A DNA stretch of 52,840 nucleotides, from the NCBI GenBank assembly GCA_903931945.1, contig CAIZEI010000159.1, positions 1-52,840 of the forward strand. Direction: 5' to 3'. The stretch's first letter is position 1; each line of letters opens with the position of its first letter. The notes beneath the pieces were generated by a model, which searched no databases, was not told the origin of the DNA, and saw nothing but the letters and a program-made list of their open reading frames with translations. This document shows, one piece after another, positions 40,857-50,578 of this stretch. Made by a program: the position numbers and the translations under genes. Source of the DNA: an uncultured Hyphomicrobiales bacterium (GTDB lineage Bacteria; Pseudomonadota; Alphaproteobacteria; Rhizobiales; Beijerinckiaceae).

Positions 40857-43124
40857 CTACAAAGGCACGCCTTTTTCCTCGGCATAACGTTGCAAGTCGT
40901 CCCGCAGGGAATGCGCGCCATCGCGACGCTCCAGCAGGGGCAGGATATGCGCGCGCGCATCGCTGGCGTCGAGCCCCAGCACCATCGCCTTGATCGGACC
41001 GATTGAGGACGGCGACATTGAAAGCCCGCGATAACCCAACGCGACCAGCGCCAGCGCCTCGAGCGGCTTGCCGCCCATTTCACCGCAAAGCGTCACAGGC
41101 TTGCCCGCTTCGCCTGCCTTGTCCACGATCAGTTTGAGCGCGCGCAAGCCCGATGGCGACAACGCGTCAAATCGACCGGCCGTTCGCTTGTTATCGCGGT
41201 CTGACGCGAACAGATATTGCATCAGATCGTTTGAGCCAACGGATAGAAAATCCACACGCTCAAGAATTTCATCGAGTTGCCAGAGCAGGGACGGAACCTC
41301 GATCATGACTCCAAGCTGGAGGTTGCGCGGGCGCTTGTGGCAGTGCCGGTCAAGATGTTCAAGCTCGAGAAGCGTCAGATCCTTGACGCTGTCAAACTCG
41401 GCGGCCTCCGCCACCATCGGAAACATGATGCGCAGGTCGCGGCCCGCAGCGCCCAGAAACATGGCGCGCAGCTGGTAGCGCAAAAGCGCAGGCCGGTCGA
41501 GGCCGATCCGAACCGCCCTCCAGCCAAGCGCCGGATTTTCCTCTTCATAATGACGCATGTACGGCAGTATTTTGTCGCCGCCGATATCGAGCGTGCGGAA
41601 GGTCACAGGCTTGTCCGGCACCGCGTCAAGGATCGATTTATACAGTCGCGTCTGCTCTTCAAGACGCGGGAATTTCGACGCCACCATGAACAGAAGTTCG
41701 GTTCGAAACAGACCGATGGAAACAGCGCCGGTTTCATTGACATGCGGCAAATCCACTGGCAGGCCGGCGTTCATATGAAGATCGATCGTCACGCCGTCGC
41801 TCGTAACGGCAGGCGTATCGCGGAGGTTGCGATATTGCTCCTGACGCCCTGCGCGCAATCGCGCTTTTTCAGCATAGGCCGCTTCCAGATCGGCGGGTGG
41901 ACGCACGAGCGCTTCACCCGCGGCGCCATCGATGATGATCGCCTCGCCATCCTCGACAAGATTTGTGATGTTGGGGACATCGCCGACAACGGGCAAACCA
42001 AGCGCGCGCGCAACGATGGCGACATGGCTTGAGCCGCCGCCCTCTTCCAGCACAATGCCGCGTAATTTGCGACGATCGTAATCGAGCAATGCCGCCGCGC
42101 CCATTGTCCGCGCAACAAGAATGGCGTTTTCCGGCAGTTTGTCATTCGCCCTTACGAAAGGCTGGCCGGTCAACTGGTGCAAGAGGCGATTGGCAAGATC
42201 GTCGAGATCGTGCAGTCGCTCGCGCATATAGGGGTCGGTGCTGCGCTGCAGGCGCGCGCGCGTATCGTTCTGCACGCGCTCAACGGCCGCTTCGGCTGTC
42301 AGCCCGGTCATCACAGCTTCGCGCATCCGCCGCATCCAGCCGGGATCGTTGACAATCAGCCGCAGCGTTTCGAGCACGTCACGATGCTCTCCGGCGCCCT
42401 GATGTTCGTTGCCATCGATCAACTCGTCCATAGAGGCGCGCAGGACCTTGATGGCTTCATCCAGCCGTGCGCTTTCCTTTTTCGGGTCTTCGGCAACGAG
42501 CTGCGCGATGACAATGCGCGGTTCGTGCAACACGACATGTCCAAGGCCGACGCCGTCTGCGACGGGCGAACCTTTCAGCGTGAGCGATTTGCGCAGCGCG
42601 ATAACCGTTCCGGCGGGCGCAATCGATTGCAGCTCGCCGGACGCTATCATTTCGGCGAGCAGCATCGATGTTGTCTGGAGGTCTTCGATCTCTTCGTCGA
42701 GATATGTTCGTTGCGCCCGGTTTTGCACCACCAGAATGCCGAGCGTATTGCCGCCGCGAAGGATCGGCACGCCGACGAAAGAATGGTAAATTTCTTCCCC
42801 GGTTTCCGGCTTGTATGAAAATGATGGATGCGATTGCGCGTCGGACAAGGCCAGCGGTTGCGCGGTGGCGGCAATGAGGCCGACAAGGCCCTCGCCCGAA
42901 CGCATGGTTGTCAGATGGACCGCTGTGCGGTTCAAACCCTCTGTCGCGAACAATTCCAGTCGACCGTCATCGCGCAGGACATAGACCGAACAGACCTCGG
43001 CCACCATATTGGCCGCGATCTGGATCACGATCTTGTCAAGACGCGTTTGCGCATTGACCGGCTCCGCCATGACTTCGCGGATCCGGCGCAACAACACCCG
43101 CGGTCCGGCAGGCGCGCCAGCCAT
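40857..43124 (-). CDS. ptsP: Phosphoenolpyruvate--protein phosphotransferase PtsP (EI-Ntr)
   Basis: A 755-residue enzyme I of the nitrogen phosphotransferase system. An N-terminal GAF domain (RLDKIVIQIAANMVAEVCSV to about residue 160) is followed by the swivelling phospho-His domain with GGGSSHVAIVARALGLPVVG, and the PEP-binding TIM barrel with GLFRTELLFM, MIEVPSLLWQLDEI and FLSVGSNDLMQYLFASDR. It passes phosphate from PEP to NPr and then EIIA-Ntr, linking nitrogen status with potassium and carbon control. ATG at 43124 has AGGA 7 bp upstream and matches the usual length; 36 further codons upstream are not conserved. NPr and EIIA-Ntr are not in this window. Confidence 0.92.
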   Translation of the reverse strand: MAGAPAGPRVLLRRIREVMAEPVNAQTRLDKIVIQIAANMVAEVCSVYVLRDDGRLELFATEGLNRTAVHLTTMRSGEGLVGLIAATAQPLALSDAQSHPSFSYKPETGEEIYHSFVGVPILRGGNTLGILVVQNRAQRTYLDEEIEDLQTTSMLLAEMIASGELQSIAPAGTVIALRKSLTLKGSPVADGVGLGHVVLHEPRIVIAQLVAEDPKKESARLDEAIKVLRASMDELIDGNEHQGAGEHRDVLETLRLIVNDPGWMRRMREAVMTGLTAEAAVERVQNDTRARLQRSTDPYMRERLHDLDDLANRLLHQLTGQPFVRANDKLPENAILVARTMGAAALLDYDRRKLRGIVLEEGGGSSHVAIVARALGLPVVGDVPNITNLVEDGEAIIIDGAAGEALVRPPADLEAAYAEKARLRAGRQEQYRNLRDTPAVTSDGVTIDLHMNAGLPVDLPHVNETGAVSIGLFRTELLFMVASKFPRLEEQTRLYKSILDAVPDKPVTFRTLDIGGDKILPYMRHYEEENPALGWRAVRIGLDRPALLRYQLRAMFLGAAGRDLRIMFPMVAEAAEFDSVKDLTLLELEHLDRHCHKRPRNLQLGVMIEVPSLLWQLDEILERVDFLSVGSNDLMQYLFASDRDNKRTAGRFDALSPSGLRALKLIVDKAGEAGKPVTLCGEMGGKPLEALALVALGYRGLSMSPSSIGPIKAMVLGLDASDARAHILPLLERRDGAHSLRDDLQRYAEEKGVPL

Positions 43125-43367
43125 GGATTGGTCCTGTCCCTTTCGCCGCCGGCCCACCAGACCGGGGGACGGCGCCAAGAACGAGCGGGACGCCGCATCT
43201 GACGACCCCATCGCTACCCTGCCTATACCCATGCCGGGCCGTTACGCCAAGGGAAAAGCGCCACGCCGGCCTCCCCGGCAAAAACTTCAAAGCGGAATGC
43301 AGCCGGGCGCTCGACTTCATGCCATGACTGGCGAGAATACGACACGTCGCAATTTGCCGGAGGCTTC

Positions 43368-44687
43368 ATGCGCGCAGCCAGTCAACGCGTTGAAACTATT
43401 CGCCGCCTGCTAACGGACCTTTGCCGGCGGCATGGCATCGAATTTGGCTTCCAGCTGTGGGACGGGGGGATGGCGCCAGAGGGGTATCCTGCGGACGGCC
43501 TCGCGGTGGCGGTTGCAGACGAGAACGTCATTGCCGCCCTGCTGCGTGGCCCCAATACGAATACGCTGGCGAATCTCTGGGCGTCCGCGCGACTCGATAT
43601 TATCAACGGCTCGATTTTCGACCTCGTGGCGCGGCGGCCCAAAATCCGGACCCGTCAAATATGGAAGGAATTGAACAAGGGGCTTGCCTTGACCGCACTG
43701 CGCCAATTTCTGTTTTTGCCGCGTGGCGGGCCCTGGCCCCTTGATGCGATCGGGAAAGACAAGCCCAGCAGCGGCGCTACGCCAGAAAACAAGGCCAATA
43801 TCGCCTATCACTACGATGTCTCGAATGCTTTTTATGAACTCTGGCTCGATCCGGAGATGGTTTATACCTGTTCCTATTTTACGGAATGGGACAATTCCCT
43901 TGCGCAATCGCAAATCGACAAGCTCGAAATGGTCTGTCGTCGGCTGCGCCTGAAACCGGGCGAAAGCGTGCTCGATATGGGCTGCGGCTGGGGCGCCTTT
44001 TCGATTTACGCTGCGACCCATTATGGCGTCAGAGCGCGCGGCGTCACGTTGTCCGAACAGCAGGTCGACTACGCCAACAGGAAAATTCAGCGTCTTGGCT
44101 TGCAGGACCGGGTGACGATCGAACTCTGCGATGTGCTGAAGGTCGAGGGCAGCTATGATAAAATCGCCGCCATCGGGATGCAGGAACATCTCGGCCCCGC
44201 CAATTACGCTGCATATTATCAGGCGGCGTGGCGATGTCTGAAACCCGGCGGTCTGTTTTTGCATCACGCGATCACGCGGCCTGGCAAAAGCGGCGCTGCG
44301 CGCGGCAAAAAAAGGCGGGCGGAGTTTGCCGCCCTCACGCGTTATATCTTCCCCGGCGGCGAACTGGACTATATCGGCAACACCATTACCGGGCTTGAGC
44401 GGCAGGGCTTCGAAATTCACGATGTCGAATGCTGGCGCGAACATTATATGCGCACCTGCCGCCACTGGCACGACAATATGGTCGCCAATTGGGACAAGGC
44501 CGTGGCGGAAGTCGGCGTGGTCAACGCCCGTATCTGGCTGATGTATCTGGCCGCCTGTTCAATTACCTTTGAACGCAACAACTGCGGTCTGTACCAAACA
44601 CTATCGTCCAAACGCGTACGTGGCCCGTCGGGCTTGCCGCCGACACGGGCCGATCTTTACCGCGGAGACTGGGCGTACAGGGGATAG
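43368..44687 (+). CDS. cfa: Cyclopropane-fatty-acyl-phospholipid synthase family protein
   Basis: A 439-residue SAM-dependent enzyme that methylenates unsaturated fatty acyl chains of membrane phospholipids. An N-terminal lipid-binding domain precedes the segment NIAYHYDVSNAFYELWLDP near residue 143. The SAM loop is VLDMGCGWGAFSIYAA near residue 205, and AIGMQEHLGPANY and YLAACSITFERN, with the active-site Cys region, follow. GGAGG lies 4 bp before the ATG. It diverges from ptsP across 240 bp in which I see no clear promoter match. The IGMQEHLG variant replaces the more common VGMFEHVG, so it may be a family member with another specificity. Confidence 0.88.
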   Translation: MRAASQRVETIRRLLTDLCRRHGIEFGFQLWDGGMAPEGYPADGLAVAVADENVIAALLRGPNTNTLANLWASARLDIINGSIFDLVARRPKIRTRQIWKELNKGLALTALRQFLFLPRGGPWPLDAIGKDKPSSGATPENKANIAYHYDVSNAFYELWLDPEMVYTCSYFTEWDNSLAQSQIDKLEMVCRRLRLKPGESVLDMGCGWGAFSIYAATHYGVRARGVTLSEQQVDYANRKIQRLGLQDRVTIELCDVLKVEGSYDKIAAIGMQEHLGPANYAAYYQAAWRCLKPGGLFLHHAITRPGKSGAARGKKRRAEFAALTRYIFPGGELDYIGNTITGLERQGFEIHDVECWREHYMRTCRHWHDNMVANWDKAVAEVGVVNARIWLMYLAACSITFERNNCGLYQTLSSKRVRGPSGLPPTRADLYRGDWAYRG

Positions 44688-44706
44688 CGACGGCGGACCC
44701 GTCGCT
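44686..44706. terminator. Hairpin between convergent cfa and the RibD-like gene
   Basis: AGCGACGG and CCGTCGCT form a perfect 8-bp stem with a 5-nt loop. The hairpin begins in the cfa stop codon and ends one base before the stop of the convergent gene, so it could end transcription from both sides. No T-tract follows. Confidence 0.5.
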
Positions 44707-45438
44707 TCAATCCTGCGTCGGCGGCGCCGGCTCTTTCAGACCGCAATCGAACAGGACTTCACCGCCGCCAAGATCGTGAACCTCGACGCGGGGCCGGAGC
44801 GCCTGCGACAGCAGGTCGATAGGTCTGAGGTCAATTCCCGTCTTGCCAGACCCGATAATGACCGGGGCGACCATCACATGCAGGCGATCGATACATCGCG
44901 CGTCGATAAACGCCGAAATGGTTTTCGCCCCGCCTTCGATCAATATTTTATTCAGACCCCGAGCCGCCAAAGCCTCGATAATCATGGCCGGGGCGATGAG
45001 GCCATTGTCCGCGGGCAGGCGGATGAGTTCGGCGCCATGGGGCGCGCGGCCCGCAGCGCTCACCAGAAACAGCCTTGCGCCATCGCGCGCCAGCCATTTG
45101 TCCCCGGCCCCAAGCCTTCCCTGAGGGTCGATGACAACCCGCGCCGGAGACCGGCCCGCCACGCGGCGCACAGTCAATTGTGGATCGTCGGCGAGGATGG
45201 TCCCGACGCCCACGACCACAGCATCGACACAGGCCCGCAGCCGATGCAGATGGTCCAGCGCCGGAGCGGCGTTGATAAAGCGGGATTCCCCTGACTGTGT
45301 CGCAATCCGCCCGTCGAGCGATTGGCCGAGCTGAGCGACGACAAAGGGGCGCCCCGCGCCGGCCGTCCGAATCGCCGCCAGTGCGGTTTCCGCAACCGGA
45401 GCGCCTGGGCCTGCTTCAATCATTCCGCTCACGCGCAA
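44707..45438 (-). CDS. RibD C-terminal-type (pyrimidine reductase) protein
   Basis: A 243-residue protein consisting only of the dihydrofolate-reductase-like RibD_C domain: VVAQLGQSLDGRIATQSGES near residue 33, VDAVVVGVGTILADDPQLTVR near residue 70, NKILIEGGAKTISAFI and HVMVAPVIIGSG. This domain reduces the ribosylamino-pyrimidine in riboflavin synthesis with NADPH. The deaminase half of RibD is absent. ribA lies 3.2 kb upstream on the same strand, so a riboflavin-related role is plausible, but other reductases share this fold. Start at 45438 or five codons later. Confidence 0.8.
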   Translation of the reverse strand: MRVSGMIEAGPGAPVAETALAAIRTAGAGRPFVVAQLGQSLDGRIATQSGESRFINAAPALDHLHRLRACVDAVVVGVGTILADDPQLTVRRVAGRSPARVVIDPQGRLGAGDKWLARDGARLFLVSAAGRAPHGAELIRLPADNGLIAPAMIIEALAARGLNKILIEGGAKTISAFIDARCIDRLHVMVAPVIIGSGKTGIDLRPIDLLSQALRPRVEVHDLGGGEVLFDCGLKEPAPPTQD

Positions 45439-45458
45439 AGGGCTGGCGAGACAGTCTT

Positions 45459-46304
45459 TCAGCGTCCATCAGGTAATTCCTTCATCCATTGGAACCCGTC
45501 GCCGATCCATGCGCCATCCAGATTATGTTCGCCATCGTGCAGGCAGACCTCGACCTCGCGATGGCTGGAACAGGTCTTCGCGGACCACAGGCGGCAGGCC
45601 AGCCCGCCCTTTTCAAATGCACGATCGGGCGCGTCAGGGCATTCGTCGCGGGTGCGCAGGCGACGCAGGCTTTCCTCGACATCGCCTTGCCTGAAGAGCC
45701 CGCCGCGCAATTCGCGGCCTTTCATAGGCACGGTTCGATCGGCGATTCCGTGGATATGGCGGAGCGATACAGGGCCTACCGGGCAGGATTCGGGCATCGG
45801 CTCCCAGAACGCGCCGGCGACAGCTGCAAAAGCGCGAAACCGTCGGGCTTGCAGACAGGCGAGATACCAGACCATCGAGCCGCCCACAGAGAAGCCGCTC
45901 GCCAGAATATCGGCTTTGTCGATGGGCAGACGGCGTTCGACATCGTCGAGCACATTGTCAACATATCTGAAATCGCCGCGGGTTCCGCGCATCTTGCCGG
46001 GATAGGACCAGTTCCTGTTTTCTCCCTCGGCCGCGACAAACAGCGCGCCATTCACTTCGGCGGCGGCTTTCAAACCCTCATCGTTCATGCTGTCGCGCGC
46101 CGTATTGCCCGCGCCATGGAAGAAAAGGATGACCGGCAAGGGGCTTTTGCCATCCCAGCCAGTTGGCGCACGCATGAGATAATCGCCGTTTTCCACCAAG
46201 CAGGGCATGGGATCGCCGCAGGTCTCCTGCGCGCGGGCGGCGCCTGACGCGAGCGCCAACGCTGCGCCCAGCGACATGAAAACCATCAGGGCCCGGTCTG
46301 GCAT
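45459..46304 (-). CDS. Secreted PHB depolymerase/LpqC-like esterase
   Basis: A 281-residue alpha/beta hydrolase with a signal peptide (MVFMSLGAALALASGAARA). The oxyanion segment VILFFHGAGNTARDS, the nucleophile GFSVGGSMVWYLAC, the acid in IHGIADRTVPMKG and His in LHDGEHNLDGAWI form a full catalytic set. Several Cys residues (CGDPMPCL, DECPD and CRLW) suggest disulfides of an exported enzyme. The family includes poly(3-hydroxybutyrate) depolymerases and feruloyl/acetyl esterases; the substrate is not defined. It lies 20 bp upstream of the RibD-like gene. Confidence 0.8.
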   Translation of the reverse strand: MPDRALMVFMSLGAALALASGAARAQETCGDPMPCLVENGDYLMRAPTGWDGKSPLPVILFFHGAGNTARDSMNDEGLKAAAEVNGALFVAAEGENRNWSYPGKMRGTRGDFRYVDNVLDDVERRLPIDKADILASGFSVGGSMVWYLACLQARRFRAFAAVAGAFWEPMPESCPVGPVSLRHIHGIADRTVPMKGRELRGGLFRQGDVEESLRRLRTRDECPDAPDRAFEKGGLACRLWSAKTCSSHREVEVCLHDGEHNLDGAWIGDGFQWMKELPDGR

Positions 46305-46338
46305 CGAGATATTCCGCGCGACATGCAGTTCAACTTAC

Positions 46339-48648
46339 CTACGATTGTATGCGTTGGCCAAACCAGTCCCGCCACAGCCCCTCGAACGGATGGAACGTGA
46401 ACCGCACCAGATGTTTCCCGGCTTTGAGTTTTACGGCGCGAAACATGACATTGGCGCGCAGGATGGGCGCCGGCGCGCCATCTACGTCGCAACGCCACCA
46501 CTTGTGCCAGACATCGTTCAGCACGAGCCAGCCGCCATCGCCTGCCTCCGCCTCGATCAGGATATCGGTGTTGCGATAGGACAGGATCCGCGCGCTTGCG
46601 GGCGCACCTTCTGGCGAAGCGGCGGCGGACTGATCCGTTTCCGGCAAATCGTTCTGTTGCAGCAACACTGTCGCGCGATAATCGATGTCTGGCAGACCGC
46701 CTTTGGCGATCAATGCTTCGAAGTCGGCGCTCCGGGCGCGGGTCGGCAGCAGCACGCGCGGAAGTGCGCGCGGATTCTCCCACACAAAGCCGTCCATCGT
46801 GCGTGCGACAAAGGTGAGATCGCCAGGTTTCAAATGCGGATCGATGGTTTGCGGCGGCGCGCCCGCGACAATGAGGCGCAGCCCGATGAGATCGGCCATG
46901 GGCGATCGATACGAGGGAAACAGCGGCGAGAACACGCGCTGATCGGGCTCTGCGATCTGATCGCCCATGCCTGTGACATCGCTGTAGAGTTTCAGCCGCA
47001 CCGGATTGTAACCGAGGTCATGATCGAACCCCTGCACCATGCCCACATTCGGCCAGTCAAAACCCACGCCCGCAAGCTCCACCCGATCGCGGCGGTCCGG
47101 CGCGGCGGTTTGGGCAAGGCGTTGCTCGATGAGCGCAATGGTTTCATTGCGCGTGTCAAAGCGCAGGGCGTCGTAGGTCTGCGGCGGCAAGGCGGTGGAT
47201 TCATTGGGATGATTGTTGATCGCAAAATCGAGCGTCATCAGGGCGGCGATCGCGCAGAGTCCAGGCGCCGGACGCAGCGTCGAAATCTTTGGCAGGACCG
47301 CCAGAGCCGCAAGCGCGGCAAGGCTGAACGCCAGCGCCGTGAGCAGGGCTGGCGCTGCCTGCTGGACATGCTCGCGATCAATGGCGACAAACAGGCACAG
47401 GCCGAGCAGGCCTAGAACGATCAGAGGCCCGGCGGGCGACAGGCGACGCACGTCCGCAAAGCAGCGATGCACGCAATAGCCCGCAGCCATCGCCAGCATC
47501 GCGCCCAGAGGAAATGTCGCGTCCGCCGGGCGGCGATAGAATTGCACGCCCGGCAGATGAAACACCCAGCCAAAAAATGGCGTGGCGCGGCCCAGCGCGT
47601 AAAGCAACATCACGCAGGCGAGCGTTGAAAACGCCAGGATTGCGCGCTCGCGCAGCGCGCCGCGCGCCAGACCCACGCAGGCCAGCGCGGCGAGCGGCAA
47701 GGCGCCGAAATAGACCTCCGCCATGTTTCGGGCGAGCGCGAGGTCCGTCGGCCCCCAGATGAGGGTGGCTGGCGGCCCCCAGAATTTTTCATAGGGTCCA
47801 TCGACGCCAAAAAGCGTCGCAGCGACCGCGCTGAGCAAAGCCAACGGCGGCAGCGAGCCGCGCCCGGCCCCGGCAAAATCGATTTCGGGTCGGTTGGAAT
47901 CGCTCGCCAGCGCCAAAGTCAGCGCGAATGGAATGAAGGCGATCAGTATGCCGCCCAGCGCGCCCGCCAGAAGCGGCGGGACAGCTTGCAAAACCCGCTT
48001 TCCCGCTCCAGCGCCGTCCAGAACAAACCAGAGCGCGTAAATGGCAAGAGCATAGGCGCAGAGCAGACCGACCTGATCGCGCCCGATCGCCATAAAACCC
48101 GCCGTGACCCCTGCCGCAAAGCCCCATGGGAGGGAGCCCCGCGCCAGCGCCCGCGACAAACACAGCAGCGCAATCGCAAACCAGCACAGGCTCGACACCT
48201 GTCCGACATGTTGCAAACGCCAGGCGTTCGAGCAGCCAAACGAGAAAGCGAAAGCGGCGACGAGCGCGCCTTCCGCCCGCCAGCCGCGATCGCGGAAAAA
48301 CAGCATCAACGCAAGGCCGCCTGCGACCAGCATGGCGAATACAACGCCGTCCTCGGCGATAAATCCGGGGCGATGGTCGAGCAGCGCCATCAGCAGGAAT
48401 TGCGGCGAAAAAATCAGCGCCTGCGGATCGGCCATTTCCGGATAGCCGGCAAACACATTGGGCGTCCAGAAAGGGCTGTCGCCTTCGGCCAGCGCGCGGG
48501 CGAGAAAGGCGAAATTCGGCCAGGCCTCGGCTTTGGCGTCCCATGGAATGGTGACGATTCCTGCAAGCCAGGGGGTCGCCAGCGCCAGCGCGCCAAGCAC
48601 GAAGAGGAATACAGCGAGGCGGTAGCCTGTTGGAGAGGTCTCGCTCAC
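46339..48648 (-). CDS. Large YfhO-like polytopic membrane protein
   Basis: A 769-residue protein with about 12 hydrophobic segments in its first 500 residues and a soluble C-terminal domain. The N-terminal loop WDAKAEAWPNFAFLARAL, SPFWTPNVFAGYPEMADPQ and the conserved QFYRRPADATFPLGAMLA resemble YfhO-type and related GT-C glycosyltransferase-fold proteins, which act on lipid-linked sugars at the outer face of the membrane. No activity is established for this branch. Its ATG overlaps the ribA stop by 4 bp, so it is co-transcribed with riboflavin synthesis without an obvious functional link. Confidence 0.65.
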   Translation of the reverse strand: MSETSPTGYRLAVFLFVLGALALATPWLAGIVTIPWDAKAEAWPNFAFLARALAEGDSPFWTPNVFAGYPEMADPQALIFSPQFLLMALLDHRPGFIAEDGVVFAMLVAGGLALMLFFRDRGWRAEGALVAAFAFSFGCSNAWRLQHVGQVSSLCWFAIALLCLSRALARGSLPWGFAAGVTAGFMAIGRDQVGLLCAYALAIYALWFVLDGAGAGKRVLQAVPPLLAGALGGILIAFIPFALTLALASDSNRPEIDFAGAGRGSLPPLALLSAVAATLFGVDGPYEKFWGPPATLIWGPTDLALARNMAEVYFGALPLAALACVGLARGALRERAILAFSTLACVMLLYALGRATPFFGWVFHLPGVQFYRRPADATFPLGAMLAMAAGYCVHRCFADVRRLSPAGPLIVLGLLGLCLFVAIDREHVQQAAPALLTALAFSLAALAALAVLPKISTLRPAPGLCAIAALMTLDFAINNHPNESTALPPQTYDALRFDTRNETIALIEQRLAQTAAPDRRDRVELAGVGFDWPNVGMVQGFDHDLGYNPVRLKLYSDVTGMGDQIAEPDQRVFSPLFPSYRSPMADLIGLRLIVAGAPPQTIDPHLKPGDLTFVARTMDGFVWENPRALPRVLLPTRARSADFEALIAKGGLPDIDYRATVLLQQNDLPETDQSAAASPEGAPASARILSYRNTDILIEAEAGDGGWLVLNDVWHKWWRCDVDGAPAPILRANVMFRAVKLKAGKHLVRFTFHPFEGLWRDWFGQRIQS

Positions 48649-49769
48649 TCCGCGCCGCCGCCCGCCACTGGCTCTTCGTCAGCTTCGATCAGATGGCCCG
48701 CGCGGTCGCGTTTGGCGGCAAGATAGCTGACGTTCTGCTCCGTCGTGCGGCCAATGATCCGCTGGTCGGAGACTACATCGAGGCCGCCGGCCTCCAGCGC
48801 GGCGATCTTCGTCGGATTGTTGGTCATCACCCGCACGCGCGACACCCCAAGCTGCTTCAGCATGGCGGCGGCAAAATCGAAGCCGCGCTGATCCGGCCCG
48901 AAGCCGAGCGCCTCGTCAGCGTCATAGGTGTCAAACCCGCGCGCCTGCAATTCATAGGCGCGGATTTTGTTGGCGAGCCCGTTGCCTCGACCTTCGTGGT
49001 CGAGATAGAGCAGCACGCCCCCGCCGTTCTCCGCCATATGGCGGGCAGTGAAGCGCAGTTGATCGCCGCAATCGCATTTGAGGCTGCCGAAAAGGTCGCC
49101 CGTCAGACAGGCCGAATGCAGCCGCACGGTGACGGGGTGCGCCAGATCGGGCTTTCCGACAATCACCGCAACCTGATCGCGCAGGCCCTCGCCGCCGCGA
49201 AACACCGCAAATTCGGTCTCCGGCGCGCCTTCCAGCGGCGCGGGCGCACGGCTGATCAGCCGGATGTCGCTGGCGCTGGCGGCGCGAAACGCCATGATCG
49301 CCGAAGCCTCTACCCGTAAAAGCCCCTCGTCGCGCACCGCGCGGGCTGCCACATCCGCCACAACAACCGCCGGTAGAATAAGCGACAGGCGCGCCAGCTC
49401 GAGCGCTGCCTTATCGAGATGTGAGAGCGCCGCGACAGGCGCGTCAATCAGAGCGTTCAGCGACAACGCGAGCGCTTCGATTCTGTGTGGATCGACATTT
49501 GGAAGGGCGACGGCGCCGGGCGTTTTTCGGTCAAGGCCAAGACGGCGCAGCCGGGGAGCGGGCAGCAACAGGCGCGCGCGTCCCTCCGCGAGCGCTTCGA
49601 TGCGGAGCGCGCGGGCGCTATCGAGGGCCTCAACTCCCATGACAAACAGGCTGGACCGACCCGATTTGATCAGCACGGGCCGACCGGCGCGCATTTCGGC
49701 GAGAGCCCGCTCAACCGCAACATGGCGCAGACCGCCATCGGTTTCCAGAAAATGCTTGCTTTCGGTCAC
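48645..49769 (-). CDS. ribA: GTP cyclohydrolase II with degenerate N-terminal domain
   Basis: A 374-residue protein. The C-terminal 200 residues are GTP cyclohydrolase II: VRLHSACLTGDLFGSLKCDC holds the three zinc Cys residues, LDHEGRGNGLANKIRAYELQ the catalytic segment and RVMTNNPTKIAALEAGG the GTP-binding end. It opens GTP to the first riboflavin intermediate. The N-terminal 160 residues are laid out like a RibB (DHBP synthase) domain but lack its acidic catalytic motifs, so they are probably structural. EGRGNGL replaces the more frequent EGRGIGL. The 155-bp region upstream has only a weak -10-like TATATA. Confidence 0.88.
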   Translation of the reverse strand: MTESKHFLETDGGLRHVAVERALAEMRAGRPVLIKSGRSSLFVMGVEALDSARALRIEALAEGRARLLLPAPRLRRLGLDRKTPGAVALPNVDPHRIEALALSLNALIDAPVAALSHLDKAALELARLSLILPAVVVADVAARAVRDEGLLRVEASAIMAFRAASASDIRLISRAPAPLEGAPETEFAVFRGGEGLRDQVAVIVGKPDLAHPVTVRLHSACLTGDLFGSLKCDCGDQLRFTARHMAENGGGVLLYLDHEGRGNGLANKIRAYELQARGFDTYDADEALGFGPDQRGFDFAAAMLKQLGVSRVRVMTNNPTKIAALEAGGLDVVSDQRIIGRTTEQNVSYLAAKRDRAGHLIEADEEPVAGGGAE

Positions 49770-49924
49770 GCAGCCCTCAACCTGTCAGCGGCGGCGGCGT
49801 TTACGCGCCCTCACGCCTTGATGGCTATATAGGTCATATCGGATCAACCGGCTAGCAGCGGGCGCGAATTCAAACCTGGCGCGCGCAACGCTTGCGTTGA
49901 GCGCTGCGGACGCCGCGCTCGTGT

Positions 49925-50578
49925 CTATTTGCCGCGCTTCAGCAGGAATACAGCCTGTTCGCCGAACAGGTTCCAGAACCACCATGGCGCGTTCACCCGC
50001 ACGCGCGCGCCCGTCGTGTCGAGCGCAACCGCGCGTTCGATTTCGATCGACAAGTCTTGCGTCAGCGAAACAAAATCGCGGATTGTGCAAAAATGGATAT
50101 TGGGCGTGTCATACCACGCGAACGACAGATTGGATGTGACCGGCATCCGCCCGCGAAAACCAAGCTGCGCGCGAATCTTCCAATGACCGAAATTCGGGAA
50201 TGAGACAATCGCGCGCCGGCCAATCCGCAACATATGCTCCAGCACGACGCGGGGATGACGCGTGGCCTGAATGGTTTGCGAGAGAATGACGTAATCGAAG
50301 GAATCGTCAGGATAATCGGCAAGGTCCATATCGGCGTCGCCCTGAATCACTGACAGGCCCTTGGCGACGCAATCGTTGACGCCGCGCTGCGACAATTCCA
50401 TCCCGCGCGCATCGACATTGCGGGATTCCGCAAGCAGGCGCAACAATTCGCCCTCGCCACAGCCAATATCGAGCACACGCGAATGGGGCTCCACCATCCC
50501 GGCGATCAGCAACAGATCGACGCGCGCAGACGCTTGCGCTGCGCGGGCTGCGTCAACCGCATCGGCAAGCGCGCTCAT
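49925..50578 (-). CDS. metW: Methionine biosynthesis protein MetW
   Basis: A 217-residue methyltransferase-fold protein. [19 protein letters not shown] (SAM loop), [40 protein letters not shown] and [27 protein letters not shown] are highly characteristic of MetW. MetW acts with MetX in the acetylation or succinylation of homoserine in alphaproteobacteria and others. It is co-translated with metX (ATGA overlap). Confidence 0.95.
   Translation of the reverse strand: MSALADAVDAARAAQASARVDLLLIAGMVEPHSRVLDIGCGEGELLRLLAESRNVDARGMELSQRGVNDCVAKGLSVIQGDADMDLADYPDDSFDYVILSQTIQATRHPRVVLEHMLRIGRRAIVSFPNFGHWKIRAQLGFRGRMPVTSNLSFAWYDTPNIHFCTIRDFVSLTQDLSIEIERAVALDTTGARVRVNAPWWFWNLFGEQAVFLLKRGK

Noticed and set aside
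39435..41006. A 523-codon open frame on the plus strand
   Set aside because: It is antisense to prfA and the proton-channel gene, both of which have decisive motifs.
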